Counted from the stretch's first letter, positions 27,088 to 37,813 are shown. The stretch is DNA of 64,000 bases from Alistipes putredinis (GCA_022009915.1 CP091730.1:1302001-1366000), one strand, 5' to 3'. Program-made: numbers and translations. The notes: generated from the sequence alone by a model not told the origin.

Positions 27088-29675
27088 TTAGAATTCGTAA
27101 CCGATTGAGAAGTGGAACTGGCTTACGCTCCGTTTGTTGCTTCCGGCCGGTTTGTCGAACCCGTAGCCCCAGTCCAGACCGAGCATGCCGACGATTGGCA
27201 GATACAGTCTTGCGCCTACGCCGGCGGCGCGTCTGACTTTGAACGGATCGAATTCCTTCCACGAAGAGAACGCATTGCCCGCTTCTGCAAATACTAAGCC
27301 GTATATGGTCGAGCTGGGTTGCAGGATAATGGGGTAGCGCAATTCCAGAGTGTATTTTTCGTACAGGCGTGCGTAGTCGTTCTTGCTGGTGCTCGACAGC
27401 GGGGTGAGCCTCGCCCTCCTTATAGCCTCGCATACCGATTACGTCCACACCGTATATGCTGTATCCGGTCATGCCGTCGCCTCCCATGTTGAAGCCTTCT
27501 GAACGGCGAGAGACCTTGCTGGGGTTATAGTGTCCGAGGTATCCCATTTCCAAACGCGCCATGAGCACGAGCTTGCTGTCGCGCGTTATGGGGTGGAAGA
27601 ATTTGCCTTTCAATATCCACTTGTGATACTCGATCCATTTGTATCGCTTGTTGTTGGACAGATTGTCGTCCGAATAGTATATGTTGTCGAACAGCGAGTA
27701 CGGGGGCGTGAGTGTCAGCGACAGGGAGATGTCCGAGCCCTTGCGCGGGTAAATCTGCTGGTCCACCGAGTTTCGTCCGAAGACAGTGCGCAGCGATATG
27801 ATGTTGCTGCTTCCGTTCGAGATTATGAAGTTGCTCCAATCTTTGAGGTTGTAGGACTGGTACGAAAGTTCGTTGTAGAGCGTGAAGTACTGGTCGGGCC
27901 AGTTCAAACGCCTTCCGATTCCGGCCGATATGCCGATTGTGCGGAAGTGCGATTTGCCTTCCCTCCAAAAGTAGTAGGCGTCGGTCTCGTCGGAGAAGTA
28001 TGCCGATACGGTGAGCGCATTGGGCTTCTTGCCGCCGAGCCACGGTTCGGTGAAGCTGAGCGATATGGCCTTGTAGTACTTTCCGTTGGACTGCCCGCGG
28101 ATTTGCAGCTGCTGGTTCTGTCCCTGCGGGTAGGGCCTCCAAGCCTTTTTCTTGAAGAAGTTTTTCAGCGATATGTTGTTGAGCTGAATACCCACCGAAC
28201 CGATGAACATTCCGGCGCCCCAACCGCCCGATATGTCGATTTTATCGCTGGGCTGCTCCTGCAACTTCCAGTCGATGTCCACCAGCGACGTGGTTACCGG
28301 ACGCACGTCGGGCTGGATTGCCTCGGCGTTGAAGTGCTGCATGTTGGCCAGCCTGGTAGAGCGTCCGCATCAGCAGCGAACGGTTGTACAGCTCGCCCGG
28401 GTTGGTGTACAGTTCGCGTCGTATTGCGTCGTCGTTCACGCGCTCGTTGCCAGAAATGCTCACTTCGTTTATGGTGAACGGCTTGCCCTCGTATATCTTC
28501 ACTTCGAGGTCGATGGAGTCTCTGCCCACGATACTCTCCGAGGGGTCGATGTTCGACATCAGGTAGCCGTTGTTCTGGTACATCGACTTGATTGTGGAGA
28601 TGTCGTTGGGGTCGTCCTCCTTGCCGGTGCCCAGACGTTTGTAGAGCGTTTTCTTGTCGTACAAATCACCGCGCTTTATGTCGAGCATCTTTTGCAGGTT
28701 TTTCGGTGTCGTAGATGCTGTTGCCGACCCACGAGAGATTGCGGAAATAGTATTTGTTGCCCCTCGTCCACGGTGATTTTTGATACCCATGCGGTTGTCC
28801 TTTATGGAATAAATCGAATCCTTAACGACCGTGGCGTTGCGATAGCCGCGCGAGTTGTAGAAGTCTATGAGATTCTCCTTGTCGGCCTCGTATTCTTCCT
28901 CCTTGAATTTGTTGTTCTGGAAGAATTTCCAGCTTACTTTATGCGTTTTCTTGAACGAGCGGCGGAGCTTTCCGTCCTTGAAGTTGTCGTTGCCCTCGAA
29001 CTTTATCTCGCCGATTCTGACCTTGCGATGCTTGTCTATATTGAAAGTGACGACCACGGCGCTGGTAATCACCGAGTCGTTGGCAATCGTCACGTCCACG
29101 TCCGTGTTGAGGAATCCCTTGTCGGCGTAGTATTTCTTTATAAGGTGCGTGTTCTTGCTTATTCCGTGTTCGGACAGCTCGGTTCCGGGTTGGAGTTTGA
29201 GATTCTCTTTCAGGTCGGTGATTTCGCCTTTGCGTGCTCCCTTGAATTCCCAGCGGTAGACTTTGGGCCGCTCTTTGAGGTATATGTTCAGGTCGGCGCG
29301 TCCGTCGCCCAGAGGCTGCGCGGAGATTTGCACGTCCGAGAAGTACTTCATGTCCCAGAGCTTTTTTATGGCCTGCGTGATTCTGGGCCCGGGAATCTGC
29401 ACCGTGTCGCCTCGGCTTATACCGATGTTGGAACGCAGGACGTACATGCTCAGATACTTTACGCCCTCGATGTTGATGTCTGCTATGACGTATGTCCGGG
29501 GGGCGGAGTAATCGGCAACCTGAACGGGTGCCGGTTTCGAGGTGTCGGCTGCGGCGAAATATTCGTCCGCTCTGTTCTGAGCTTCGGAAATTGCGGCGCT
29601 GAGTCCGAAAATAATCAGTAGAGCTATCGTAAGTATGCGTTTCATTCGCTTCGGTTTGCTGAATTGCTGTTTCAT
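27088..29675 (-). CDS. bamA: Outer membrane protein assembly factor BamA, frame broken five times
   Basis: Omp85 insertase, essential, about 862 residues: signal peptide (KRILTIALLIIFGLSAAISEAQ region), periplasmic POTRA repeats (about 70-480) and a 16-strand barrel ending SQFHFSIGYEF with terminal Phe. Breaks at T 28777-28781, CCCC 28760-28763, T 28699-28703, CC 28352-28353 and CC 27409-27410, each one base too long. Repair gives for example LYQLANMQHFNAEAI and GYKEGELTPLSSTSKND. The start at 29675 overlaps the uppS stop (ATGA); the internal ATG 29645 would give a more compact signal peptide. Followed by two Skp-like chaperone genes, its natural partners. Confidence 0.93.
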
Positions 29676-30389
29676 TTCGATTTTACCAATCCGTAACGTC
29701 TTTCCCTTTTCGCGTAAGATTCTACGGCCTTCCGGAAATCCTCTTCCGTAAAATCCGGCCACAGCACGTCGGTGAAGTATAGTTCGCTGTAAGCTCCCTG
29801 CCAGAGCATGAAGTTGCTGAGCCTGTACTCTCCGCTGGTGCGTATTATGAGGTCCGGATCGGGCCACTCCGCCGTATACAGCGCTTCGGAAATCGTTTCG
29901 GGCGTGATGGAGCCGCTTTCTATCGCCCCCTCCGCCGCCCTTTCGGCTATTTTCTGCACGGCGTGCGTCAGTTCGCTTCTGGAACTGTAATTTATCGCCA
30001 GTATGAGGTTTATGTCCTTGCAGGAGCGGGTTTGCGTCTCGATTTTCTCGATATGGTCGAGTACTTTCGTGGACAGTCCAAAGCGGTCTCCTATTATTCT
30101 TACGCGCACGCCCTGACGTTCGAGTTCGGGTGTTTCGGCCTCGATACTGCTGCATATGAGCTCCATAAGTGCCGATACTTCCTGCTGCGGGCGTCCCCAG
30201 TTCTCGGTGGAAAACGCGTACAGGGTAAGGTATTCGACACCCGCCTTGCGTGCTGCCACTAAAAACCCGCCGGACGGTCTCCACACCCTGTATATGGCCG
30301 TACATGCGTTCCTTGCCGCGTGTGCGAGCCCAACGGCCGTTTCCGTCCATTATGATAGCCACGTGGGAAGGTATGTCGTTCATATTCAT
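29672..30389 (-). CDS. uppS: Isoprenyl transferase (undecaprenyl diphosphate synthase), frame broken once
   Basis: cis-prenyltransferase making the C55 lipid carrier for peptidoglycan and glycan export, about 239 residues. Substrate motif IIMDGNGRWA at 12-21, then LTLYAFSTENWGRP, and the C-terminal signature PDLIIRTSGEYRLSNFMLWQ. A 30261-30265 has one base too many. Repair joins GVETVRRVLVAARKAGVEYL. First gene of the envelope operon uppS-bamA-ompH-ompH and coupled to bamA by ATGA. Confidence 0.95.
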
Positions 30390-30428
30390 GTTTTCAATCT
30401 TGGCGCACAGACGTGCGTATTAAAGTCG

Positions 30429-30436
30429 CAAATATA
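30429..30436 (-). promoter_or_regulatory. -7 box TATATTTG of the uppS-bamA operon
   Basis: The minus strand reads TATATTTG 40 bases before the uppS start. Confidence 0.6.
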
Positions 30437-30503
30437 CGACATAATCCGCTAATATCGCAGCCCTTGACGCTACTTTTTTATTTCCGTGCGGCGAGCCGGA
30501 CCT

Positions 30504-31398
30504 TTATTTGTGCAAGTCTCTCTGGTCCAGACCCCACATCATCTTATTCCTTAACGTGTCGTAAAACGATATATTTTGCAGCCGGATTAAAAAAACCGAT
30601 ATTTCCGCCTTGCGCAGCCGGAACCGTGCACCGGTCGGGGCCTCGAACGTCATGTTGTCCAGCGACACTTGGGCCTTTTCGCCGCGCGTGCACACGTGCA
30701 GCGTGAGGTGCGCGGAGTCCGGTATCACCACGGGGCGCATCGACAGATTGTGCGGGGCGATTGGCGAAATTACCATGCAGCGGCACTGCGGGGAGACTAT
30801 GGGGCCGCCCACGCTGAGCGAGTAGGCCGTCGAGCCCGATGGAGTCGATACGATTACCCCTGTCGCCGTGGCAGCTGGCCACCATGTCGTCGTCGGCGTA
30901 TACCTGTACGTTTATCATGGCGGCGCTGTGGCGTTGGACGGCGAATTCGTTGAATGCGTAGGGAAAGTCCGGAACGGGGGCGAAATCGCCTTCGGCTGCC
31001 AGCATGGAGCGTTTTTTTCCACTTCGTATCTGCCTGCGAGTATCTCGCCTATCGCGGCATCGGTCTGCTGCGGCGGGATGTTGGCCAGAAATCCGAGCCT
31101 TCCGGCATTTATTCCCAGCAGCGGAACAGCCTTTCCGGCCAGTCGCCTGACGCCTTCCAGTATAGTGCCGTCGCCGCCGTAGCATAGCAGTATGTCGTCG
31201 GGACCGATATTTTCGCCTTGCAGATTCTCGTACACTTTGTCTTGCGGAATGTGCAGCGCGGCCTTTTCGCGCAGTTCGGATGCGAACCCGCGATTCACGT
31301 GAAAATCAACTCCGTAGTGCTCCAATGCGCGTGCCAGCGAGTTCATCCCTTCCGGAGAGTGCTTTGCGTCGGGCCGCGAAAAAAATATAGAATTTCAT
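30504..31398 (-). CDS. nadK: NAD kinase, frame broken three times
   Basis: Phosphorylates NAD+ to NADP+, about 297 residues. The GGDGT motif is at 74-78 once the N-terminus is restored to MKFYIFSRPDAKHSPEGMNS by removing one A from 31379-31385. The NE/D-rich region appears as PYAFNEFAVQRHSAAMI, and the conserved GDGVIVSTPSGSTAYSLSVGGP appears after removing a base near 30861 (CCCCTG). The third break is T 31012-31018. Divergent from pdxJ. With nadD at 22946, two NAD(P) biosynthesis genes lie in the window but in separate units. Confidence 0.92.
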
Positions 31399-31437
31399 TA
31401 CAAAAACGAAAAAAATATGTCGTAACTTTACCCTGTG

Positions 31438-31472
31438 CAAATATAACGAATATCGGGCGTAAGCCAAATATA
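31438..31472 (-). promoter_or_regulatory. Two candidate -7 boxes for nadK
   Basis: The minus strand carries TATATTTG at 31438-31445 and again at 31465-31472. The nearer one gives a leader of about 33 bases. Confidence 0.45.
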
Positions 31473-31488
31473 CGTTTAGAAAAACGAC

Positions 31489-32204
31489 ATGACGAAACTT
31501 AGTGCCAATATAAACAAGATTGCGGTTATACGCAATTCACGGGGCGGGAATCTTCCCGATGTGACTGCCGCGGCGACGGCTTTGGAGCGTTTCGGCGCCG
31601 ACGGTATAACCGTGCATCCGCGGCCCGATCAGCGGCATATACGCTATTCGGACGTGGCGGAACTCAAAAAGGTGCTTTCCACCGAATTCAATATCGAGGG
31701 CAATCCCATTCCGCGGTTCGTGGATTTGGTGATGCAGACCGTTCCGACGCAGGTGACTCTCGTGCCGGATGCCGAGGATGCGATAACTTCATCCGCGGGC
31801 TGGAATACGCGCGAAAACTTCGATTTTCTGCGTGGTATCACCGAACTTTTTTTCACAGCAAGGGCATCAGGGTGTCCGTGTTCGTGGATCCCGATCCCGA
31901 CATGATTCGCTGCGCCGCCGAACTGGGAGCCGACCGCGTGGAACTGTACACCGAGGCCTATGCCCGAAAGTACGCCGCGGGAGCAGCTGAAGCCATAGCG
32001 CCTTATCTCGATGCGGCCAAAGCGGCACGCGATGCAGGATTGGGCCTTAATGCGGGACACGATTTGAATCTGGAAAATTTGCAGTATTTCCACAGCAACA
32101 TTCCGTGGCTCGACGAGGTGTCCATAGGGCATGCGCTTATTTCCGACGCTCTTTACTTCGGCCTTGAAAATACCGTTCAACTTTACAAACGGCAGCTCGT
32201 CTGA
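31489..32204 (+). CDS. pdxJ: Pyridoxine 5'-phosphate synthase, frame broken once
   Basis: Condenses 1-deoxyxylulose-5-phosphate with 3-amino-2-oxopropyl phosphate to PNP, the last ring-forming step of DXP-dependent vitamin B6 synthesis. About 238 residues. TIM-barrel signatures LSANINKIAVIRNSRGGN, ADGITVHPRPDQRHI, TLVPDAEDAITSSAGW and GLNAGHDLNLENL are clear. The seven-T run 31847-31853 breaks the frame. Five or eight T joins GITELF to HSKGIRVSVFVDPD. The serC product also serves this pathway. Confidence 0.93.
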
Positions 32205-32221
32205 CCCGCTCCGAGAAGATT

Positions 32222-32854
32222 ATGAAAGGACTTTTGACATTGGCGCTGCTACTGCTGACTGCGAACCTCTCTGCCCAGAATGAGTACAACTTCCAGAAAC
32301 GCAGCATGTTCGAACGGCTTCCGGTAAAGTCTTCCGATATAGTCTTTCTCGGCAACAGCATAACCGATTACGGTCCGTGGGAGGAGCTTTTCCCGGGCCG
32401 CAGTATAAAGAACCGTGCAATCTCGGGCGACAGGACCGAGTGGATGCTCGAAAGGCTCGACCCGATTCTGGCGGGCAGGCCCAAGAAGGTGTTTCTGATG
32501 ATTGGCATAAACGACCTCGGGGCGGGAGAGACTCCCGAGAATGTCGCGGGAAACATCGAACGGATATTGGAACGGTTCGCCTCCGGTTCGCCAAAAACCG
32601 TGGTTTACGTACAGAGTATTCTCCCTGTAAACGGCAATATACCCAAGTATGCGAACAGGCACGGGTCCAAGGACGCAGAGATAGTGCGGACCAATGCCCT
32701 CGTAAAGGACATTTGCGAAAAAAGGGGGATAACGTATCTGGATGTCTATTCGGCTCTTGTCGGGGATGACGGCAAGCTCAAATTGGAGTACACCAACGAC
32801 GGGCTGCACCTTATGATGTCCGGATACGAGGTTTGGAAAAAGGTAATAGAGTAA
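32222..32854 (+). CDS. Exported SGNH/GDSL hydrolase
   Basis: A 210-residue SGNH-fold esterase with signal peptide MKGLLTLALLLLTANLSAQ. The four blocks are present: block I VFLGNSITDYG (Ser), block II NRAISGDRT (Gly), block III IGINDLG (Asn), block V DGLHLMMSGYEVW (Asp/His). Such proteins in gut Bacteroidota often deacetylate glycans or act on lipids. The exact substrate is not visible. It follows pdxJ closely and its end touches the CCA-adding enzyme gene. A second, related SGNH gene is at 39405. Intact. Confidence 0.87.
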   Translation: MKGLLTLALLLLTANLSAQNEYNFQKRSMFERLPVKSSDIVFLGNSITDYGPWEELFPGRSIKNRAISGDRTEWMLERLDPILAGRPKKVFLMIGINDLGAGETPENVAGNIERILERFASGSPKTVVYVQSILPVNGNIPKYANRHGSKDAEIVRTNALVKDICEKRGITYLDVYSALVGDDGKLKLEYTNDGLHLMMSGYEVWKKVIE

Positions 32855-32865
32855 TACGTAAGATA

Positions 32866-34270
32866 GTGATAGAACCTTTGTCGTTGCCCGTATTCGAGCG
32901 CATTTCGCGTCTGGCTTCGGAGTTGGGCGTAAGAGCTTTCGTGATTGGCGGATACGTGAGGGATTATTACCTGCACCGTCCGTGCAGCGATGTGGACGTG
33001 GTGGTGGACGGCGACGGTATAGAGCTGGCCGACGCTATGGGACGCGAACTGCACACGAAGGTGTCGGTGTTCAAGACGTTCGGAACCGCGATGCTCCGTG
33101 CCGACGGAATGGAGATAGAGTTCGTCGGTGCGAGAAAGGAGTCGTACAGCAGCGATTCGCGCAAGCCGGCCGTCAGCGCAGGGACTTTGGAGGACGACCA
33201 GTTGCGCAGGGATTTTACCATCAACGCTTTGGCGTGGTCGCTCTGCAAGGAGGATTTCGGAACTCTGGTGGACCCGTTCGACGGCATGCAGGACTTGCGG
33301 GATTATATCATACGCACCCCGTGCGATCCGGACATAACCTTTTCGGACGACCCTTTGAGAATGATGCGGGCCGTGAGGTTCGCTACCCAGCTGGGCTTCG
33401 AGATTCAACCCTTGACATTCGATGCGATAAAGCGGAACGCGGAGCGTATCGGAATCGTGTCGCGCGAACGCATCATAACGGAACTCAACAAGATTGTCCT
33501 TTCTCCGTGCCCGTCGATCGGCTTTATGCTGCTCGACGCGGCGGGACTTCTGAAACTCGTGTTTCCGGAAATGGAGCGCCTTAAAGGCGTCGAGCGGGTA
33601 GGCGGCAATGCGCACAAGGACAATTTCCTGCATACTCTCAAAGTGCTGGATAACGTAGCAGCCAAAAGCGACGATTTGTGGCTCCGCTGGGCAGCCGTTC
33701 TGCACGACATAGCCAAACCGCTGACCAAGGCATACGACGCGCGGGTAGGGTGGACGTTCCACGGCCACGAGGTGGTGGGCGCCAAGATGATACCGGCTAT
33801 TTTTCCGTAATATGAGGCTGCCGATGAACGAGCATATGAAGTTCGTCAGAAAAATGGTGGCCCTGCATCTGCGTCCGATTGTCCTGTCGGAGGATTTGGT
33901 TACGGATTCGGCCGTAAGGCGTCTGCTTTTCGAGGCCGGCGACGATATAGAGTCTCTCATGTGTCTCTGCGAGGCCGACATCACTTCGGGCAACGATGCG
34001 AAAGTGAGACGCTATCTGGCCAACTTCCAGCTCGTGCGCCGGAAAATGAAGGACATAGAGGAGAAGGACCGCATACGCAACTTCCAGCCGCCGGTTACCG
34101 GCGAGTTGATTATGAGTACCTACGGGCTGCCGCCGTGCCGCGAGGTTGGGGAGATAAAGGCCGCGATAAAGGATGCCATTTTGGACGGCGTCATCTCGAA
34201 CGACTACGAGCAGGCTTACGCTCTGATGGAGCGTCTGGCCGCCGAACGTGGCCTTGTCAAAAAGCAGTAG
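32866..34270 (+). CDS. CCA-adding/HD-domain tRNA nucleotidyltransferase, frame broken once
   Basis: Class II tRNA nucleotidyltransferase that adds or repairs the CCA end, needed because tRNA-Cys here lacks an encoded CCA. About 468 residues. The active-site motif is FVIGGYVRDYYL with DVDVVVDG, the RRDFTINALAW segment follows, and an HD domain (LHDIAKP, HGHEVVGA) sits near the middle-C-terminal part. T 33800-33804 has one T too many. Repair reads MIPAIFRNMRLPMNEHMKFV. No ATG start is available; GTG 32866 or TTG 32833 (overlapping the previous gene) are the options. Confidence 0.9.
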
Positions 34271-34329
34271 CGGCTGAAAAACGGCGGTTCTGTGAGAGTT
34301 CAGGTGCTCTCCGGCGCCTTGTCAAGAGG

Positions 34330-34377
34330 CAAAGTGCGAATAAATTTGCTTTTGCACTTGGTTTATTCGTACCTTTG
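34330..34377 (+). promoter_or_regulatory. pyrD promoter with the 26-bp repeated upstream element
   Basis: 34330-34355 is identical to 21403-21428, and TACCTTTG (34370-34377) follows at the same 14-base distance. Confidence 0.65.
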
Positions 34378-34475
34378 CAGCAGGACAATATCCTGTGGCA
34401 GGGGGTGCGGGAAACCGATTGCGCATGTCGCTTGTTTTCTTTACTTTTACCGCCGGATTAAAAAAAGACGTGGAG

Positions 34476-35525
34476 ATGTACAGCAGTATAATCAGACCTT
34501 TGTTGTTTTCGTTCGGGCCGGAGCGCATACATGGCCTGACCGTGGGCATGCTTCGGGCAGTGAAACATATTCCGGGCGCGAAATTTCTCGCCGGATGCCT
34601 TTTCGGTATCCGCCATCCCGCTTTGGAGCGCGAGGTTCTGGGCATGAAGTTTCCCAATCCGGTCGGCGTGGCCGCCGGATTCGACAAGAATGCGGAGATT
34701 TACGACATGTTGTCCGCTCTCGGATTCGGATATGTCGAGGTGGGTGCAATCACTCCCAAACCGCAGGGCGGCAATCCACGTCCGAGACTATTCCGTCTGC
34801 CGAAAGACGGGGCTATCGTGAACCGTATGGGCTTCAACAACAAGGGTATGGACAACGCCATAGCCCACCTGCGGAAGGGCAGCCGGACGCCTATCGGCGC
34901 CAATATCGGCAAGAACACCGCAACGCCCAACGATACGGCGCCGGCCGACTATCTCAAACTGTTCCGCAGCCTTTACGAGTATGTGGACTATTTCGTGGTG
35001 AACGTGAGCTGTCCCAATGTCAAGAACATAGGCCAGCTGCAAAGCAAGGAGAACATACTCTCGATTCTCGAACCGTTTTTCGATTTCCGCCGCGGGCAGA
35101 ACCACTATCGCCCCGTGCTGGTGAAAATATCGCCAGATTTGAGTTTCGAGCAGATAGACGATATCATAGATGTGCTCGTCGATACTCCTTTGGACGGAAT
35201 CGTGGCCACTAATACCACCACCTCGCGCGAAGGACTGAATACCCCCGCCGAGCAGATTGAGAAAATCGGAGCGGGCGGCCTCAGCGGGCGTCCCTTGAAA
35301 AAACGGGCGCTGGAAATCGTGCGCTACGTGCACGAGAAGACCGAAGGACGCTATCCGATTATCGGCGTGGGCGGCATCATGAACGAGCAGGACGCTCTGG
35401 ACATGCTTCATGCCGGCGCGGATTTGATACAGATATATACCGGAATGATTTACGAGGGTCCTTCGCTCGTGCGCAGAATCTGCAAGGCGATAATCGCCGA
35501 AAGCCGCAGCGGGACCGCAGAATAG
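34476..35525 (+). CDS. pyrD: Dihydroorotate dehydrogenase (quinone), class 2
   Basis: FMN enzyme oxidising dihydroorotate to orotate in pyrimidine synthesis and passing electrons to quinone. 349 residues, intact. An N-terminal amphipathic helix region (MYSSIIRPLLFSFGPERIHG) is the class 2 membrane-association segment. FMN and substrate parts include PNPVGVAAGFDKNAEI, NRMGFNNKGMD, VVNVSCPNVKN (catalytic Ser in this class) and IIGVGGIMNEQDA. The start was chosen at MYSSI because the frame upstream runs through the promoter. Ten bases separate it from cinA. Confidence 0.95.
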   Translation: MYSSIIRPLLFSFGPERIHGLTVGMLRAVKHIPGAKFLAGCLFGIRHPALEREVLGMKFPNPVGVAAGFDKNAEIYDMLSALGFGYVEVGAITPKPQGGNPRPRLFRLPKDGAIVNRMGFNNKGMDNAIAHLRKGSRTPIGANIGKNTATPNDTAPADYLKLFRSLYEYVDYFVVNVSCPNVKNIGQLQSKENILSILEPFFDFRRGQNHYRPVLVKISPDLSFEQIDDIIDVLVDTPLDGIVATNTTTSREGLNTPAEQIEKIGAGGLSGRPLKKRALEIVRYVHEKTEGRYPIIGVGGIMNEQDALDMLHAGADLIQIYTGMIYEGPSLVRRICKAIIAESRSGTAE

Positions 35526-35535
35526 CCATATAACC

Positions 35536-36813
35536 ATGTATGCTTCCGTAATTACCATAGGCGATGAAATTCTCGTCGGCCAGATTGTCGATACCAATGC
35601 CGCCTATATCTCGCAGAGTCTCGGGAATATAGGCATTACCGTCCGCGAGCGCGTTTCGGTAGGCGATACGGCCGACGAAATACGTCGGGCCTTAGACCGC
35701 GAACTGTCTCTTTCCGAGATTGTCGTCATGACGGGCGGATTGGGTCCTACGAAGGACGACGTCACCAAGCGCACGCTTGCCGCCTACTTCGGCTGCGGAA
35801 TGGTGCGCCACCAGCCCACATACGATATGGTCCGCGAGATGCTCCTTCGGCGCGGCATCGAGTTCAGCGAACTCAATCGCCGTCAGGCGGATGTTCCGGA
35901 ATGCTGCACCGTTCTGCCCAATCGTAACGGGACGGCACCCGGGATGTGGTTCGAACGCGACGGCAAGGTGGTAGTGTCGCTGGCGGGAGTGCCGTTCGAA
36001 ATGAAGGCGCTGATGGACGAGCAGGTTGTGCCGCTGCTGAAAGAAAAATTCCGGCTCCGCAGCAACGTACACCGCACCATGATAACGTTCGGAATAGCCG
36101 AATCGATTCTGTCCGAACGGATAGAAGCGTGGGAAAATTCGCTGCCCGAGTGGCTGCATCTGGCCTATTTGCCCTCGCCCTCAGGGATAAAACTGCGACT
36201 TTCGGCATACGAAAAGGATGCAGAGCCGGCTCGCAGGCGGATTGACGATTGTTTTTTTCGGAACTCGAAAAAGATAATTCCCGAGTACGTGGTAGGATAC
36301 GATGATTGCACTCTGGTCGATTCGGTCGCCCGATTGTTGACTGAAAAACACGCGACGCTGGCCGCGGCCGAGAGCCTGCACCGGTGGACGAATCGCCGCG
36401 CAGATTGTGGAAAAGGACGGCGCTTCGCGGTTTTTTTCCTTTGCGGGGTCGTCTCGTACAGCAACGCCTCCAAGGTGAACGTACTCGGAGTGGATGCGAT
36501 GGATATAGAGCGTTACGGGGCCGTCAGCCGTCAGGTGGCGGAACAGATGGCCGAAGGGGTCAGACGCATTTCGGGAGCGGATTATGCTGTGTCCACCACC
36601 GGCATTGCAGGCCCGACGGGCGGAAGCGAGGACAAACCTGTGGGGACGGTGTGGATTGCCGTGGCGACACCGAGCGGCGTGACGGCGCGGCGCATGTGTT
36701 ACGGCCGGCTTCGGAAGCAGAATATCGAGCGGGCCAGTGCATCGGCTCTCGACATGTTGCGCCGGATACTGTCCGGAACGTTTTCCGAGACGGGCAGCGA
36801 GGTCTTGATATAA
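35536..36813 (+). CDS. cinA: CinA family protein (competence/damage-inducible, NMN deamidase-like), internal frame breaks
   Basis: Two-domain protein of about 425 residues: an N-terminal MoaB-like domain (ITIGDEILVGQIVDTNA, MTGGLGPTKDDVTK) that in homologues hydrolyses ADP-ribose, and a C-terminal domain that deamidates nicotinamide mononucleotide (VVSYSNASK, STTGIAGPTGGSEDKPVGTV). Two breaks compensate each other: CC 36375-36376 (one extra) and T 36431-36437 (two extra). Only about 20 residues between them are garbled. The expected segment AAESCTGGRIAAQIVEKDGA is recovered on repair. Likely co-transcribed with pyrD. Confidence 0.92.
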   Translation: MYASVITIGDEILVGQIVDTNAAYISQSLGNIGITVRERVSVGDTADEIRRALDRELSLSEIVVMTGGLGPTKDDVTKRTLAAYFGCGMVRHQPTYDMVREMLLRRGIEFSELNRRQADVPECCTVLPNRNGTAPGMWFERDGKVVVSLAGVPFEMKALMDEQVVPLLKEKFRLRSNVHRTMITFGIAESILSERIEAWENSLPEWLHLAYLPSPSGIKLRLSAYEKDAEPARRRIDDCFFRNSKKIIPEYVVGYDDCTLVDSVARLLTEKHATLAAAESLHRWTNRRADCGKGRRFAVFFLCGVVSYSNASKVNVLGVDAMDIERYGAVSRQVAEQMAEGVRRISGADYAVSTTGIAGPTGGSEDKPVGTVWIAVATPSGVTARRMCYGRLRKQNIERASASALDMLRRILSGTFSETGSEVLI

Positions 36814-36892
36814 CAATTTATTGTTATCGGCAGGCGCATAATCGCCAGAACGAAGTATTGACCGGCCGTGCCGGATTTTCGAACTTTACATC

Positions 36893-36976
36893 CGAAAAAA
36901 AAGAGCCCCCGCCCATGGGAGTCAGGAGGCGGGGACTTCGAAAATTAAATTTGTATGGCTTACATAACTTTCTTTT
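36893..36976 (-). ncRNA. Candidate small RNA with its own promoter and terminator
   Basis: On the minus strand TACCTTTG (36983-36990), preceded by TTG at a 20-base spacing, would start a transcript near 36976. It runs about 83 bases into a 10-bp GC-rich hairpin (AGTCCCCGCC with GGCGGGGGCT) followed by eight T. No gene lies downstream on that strand before cinA's antisense, and the only start codon is followed at once by a stop. I do not recognise a known RNA family. Confidence 0.5.
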
Positions 36977-36982
36977 CGAGTG

Positions 36983-36990
36983 CAAAGGTA
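36983..36990 (-). promoter_or_regulatory. -7 box TACCTTTG of the candidate small RNA
   Basis: Matches the TAnnTTTG consensus with a TTG about 20 bases upstream on the minus strand. Confidence 0.5.
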
Positions 36991-37070
36991 TTAACGCGGC
37001 GAGTGCTGCACAATCCCGATAAATGGTTAAAAAAATCCGCATATAATAATTATTTAATAGCTATCGAATT

Positions 37071-37813
37071 ATGAAAAACGCAACAGGCTGTCGAAATATT
37101 TCTCGCAGGTGTCGGCCCTTGTCCGCTGCCATGAAAGCGGCAGACTTGATTGAAAACCGACTACCGGTTGCTGCCCGTGTTGTCGCGTCTGGGTATAAAG
37201 CTCGGATTCGGAGACATAAACGTCGGGCAGATGTGTCTGCGCTACGGCATTTCGCCCGATTTGTTCCTGCTGATTTGCCGTGTGTACTCGCAGTACGATT
37301 ACGAGCCCTCGTGCGAGCATCTGGGCAAGACCGACCTTCGGGACATCATGTCCTATCTCCACTCCTCGCATGCCTATTACTCGGAGGTGGCCATTCCGCG
37401 TCTGAGCGCAAGGATAGACGCTCTGATGCAGAGTTGCAGCAAGGAGCATCATCGCGTGCTGGCTCGTTTTTTCGCCGACTACTGCGCCGAGGTGGGCAAT
37501 CATTTCGCCTATGAGGAAAAATACGGTTTTCCCTTATGTCGAAGCGGTGTTGGCCGGCAGAAATGTCGCCGACGGCTACCGCATAGAGACTTTCGAGGAC
37601 AATCACAGCGACATAGACGAGAAGTTGAGCGACCTGAAAAAAACATAATCGTCAAATATCTGCCCGAGAGCTGCCCTTCGGAGCCTGCGTTTCGAGGTTC
37701 TGCACGAGATATTCCGGTTGGAGGAGGATTTGTGCAAACATACGCAGATAGAGAACGAGGTGCTCATACCTCTGGTCCAAAAAATAGAGAAAGAGAACGA
37801 TGAACGCAGATAA
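37071..37813 (+). CDS. Hemerythrin-domain protein (RIC/ScdA-like), frame broken several times
   Basis: About 247 residues when repaired. An N-terminal ScdA-N-like part (RLGIKLGFGDINVGQMCLRYG) precedes an HHE helical domain. Candidate di-iron ligands are the histidines in LHSSHAYY, SKEHHRVL, VGNHFAYEE, EDNHSDID and CKHTQIENEV, with nearby Glu. Related proteins sense or repair oxidative and nitrosative iron-centre damage. Breaks: near 37075-37079 and 37154 (bases missing), A 37517-37521, A 37637-37643 and CC 37684-37685. The stop overlaps the next gene by 14 bases, so this and the LuxR-type regulator act together. Confidence 0.78.
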
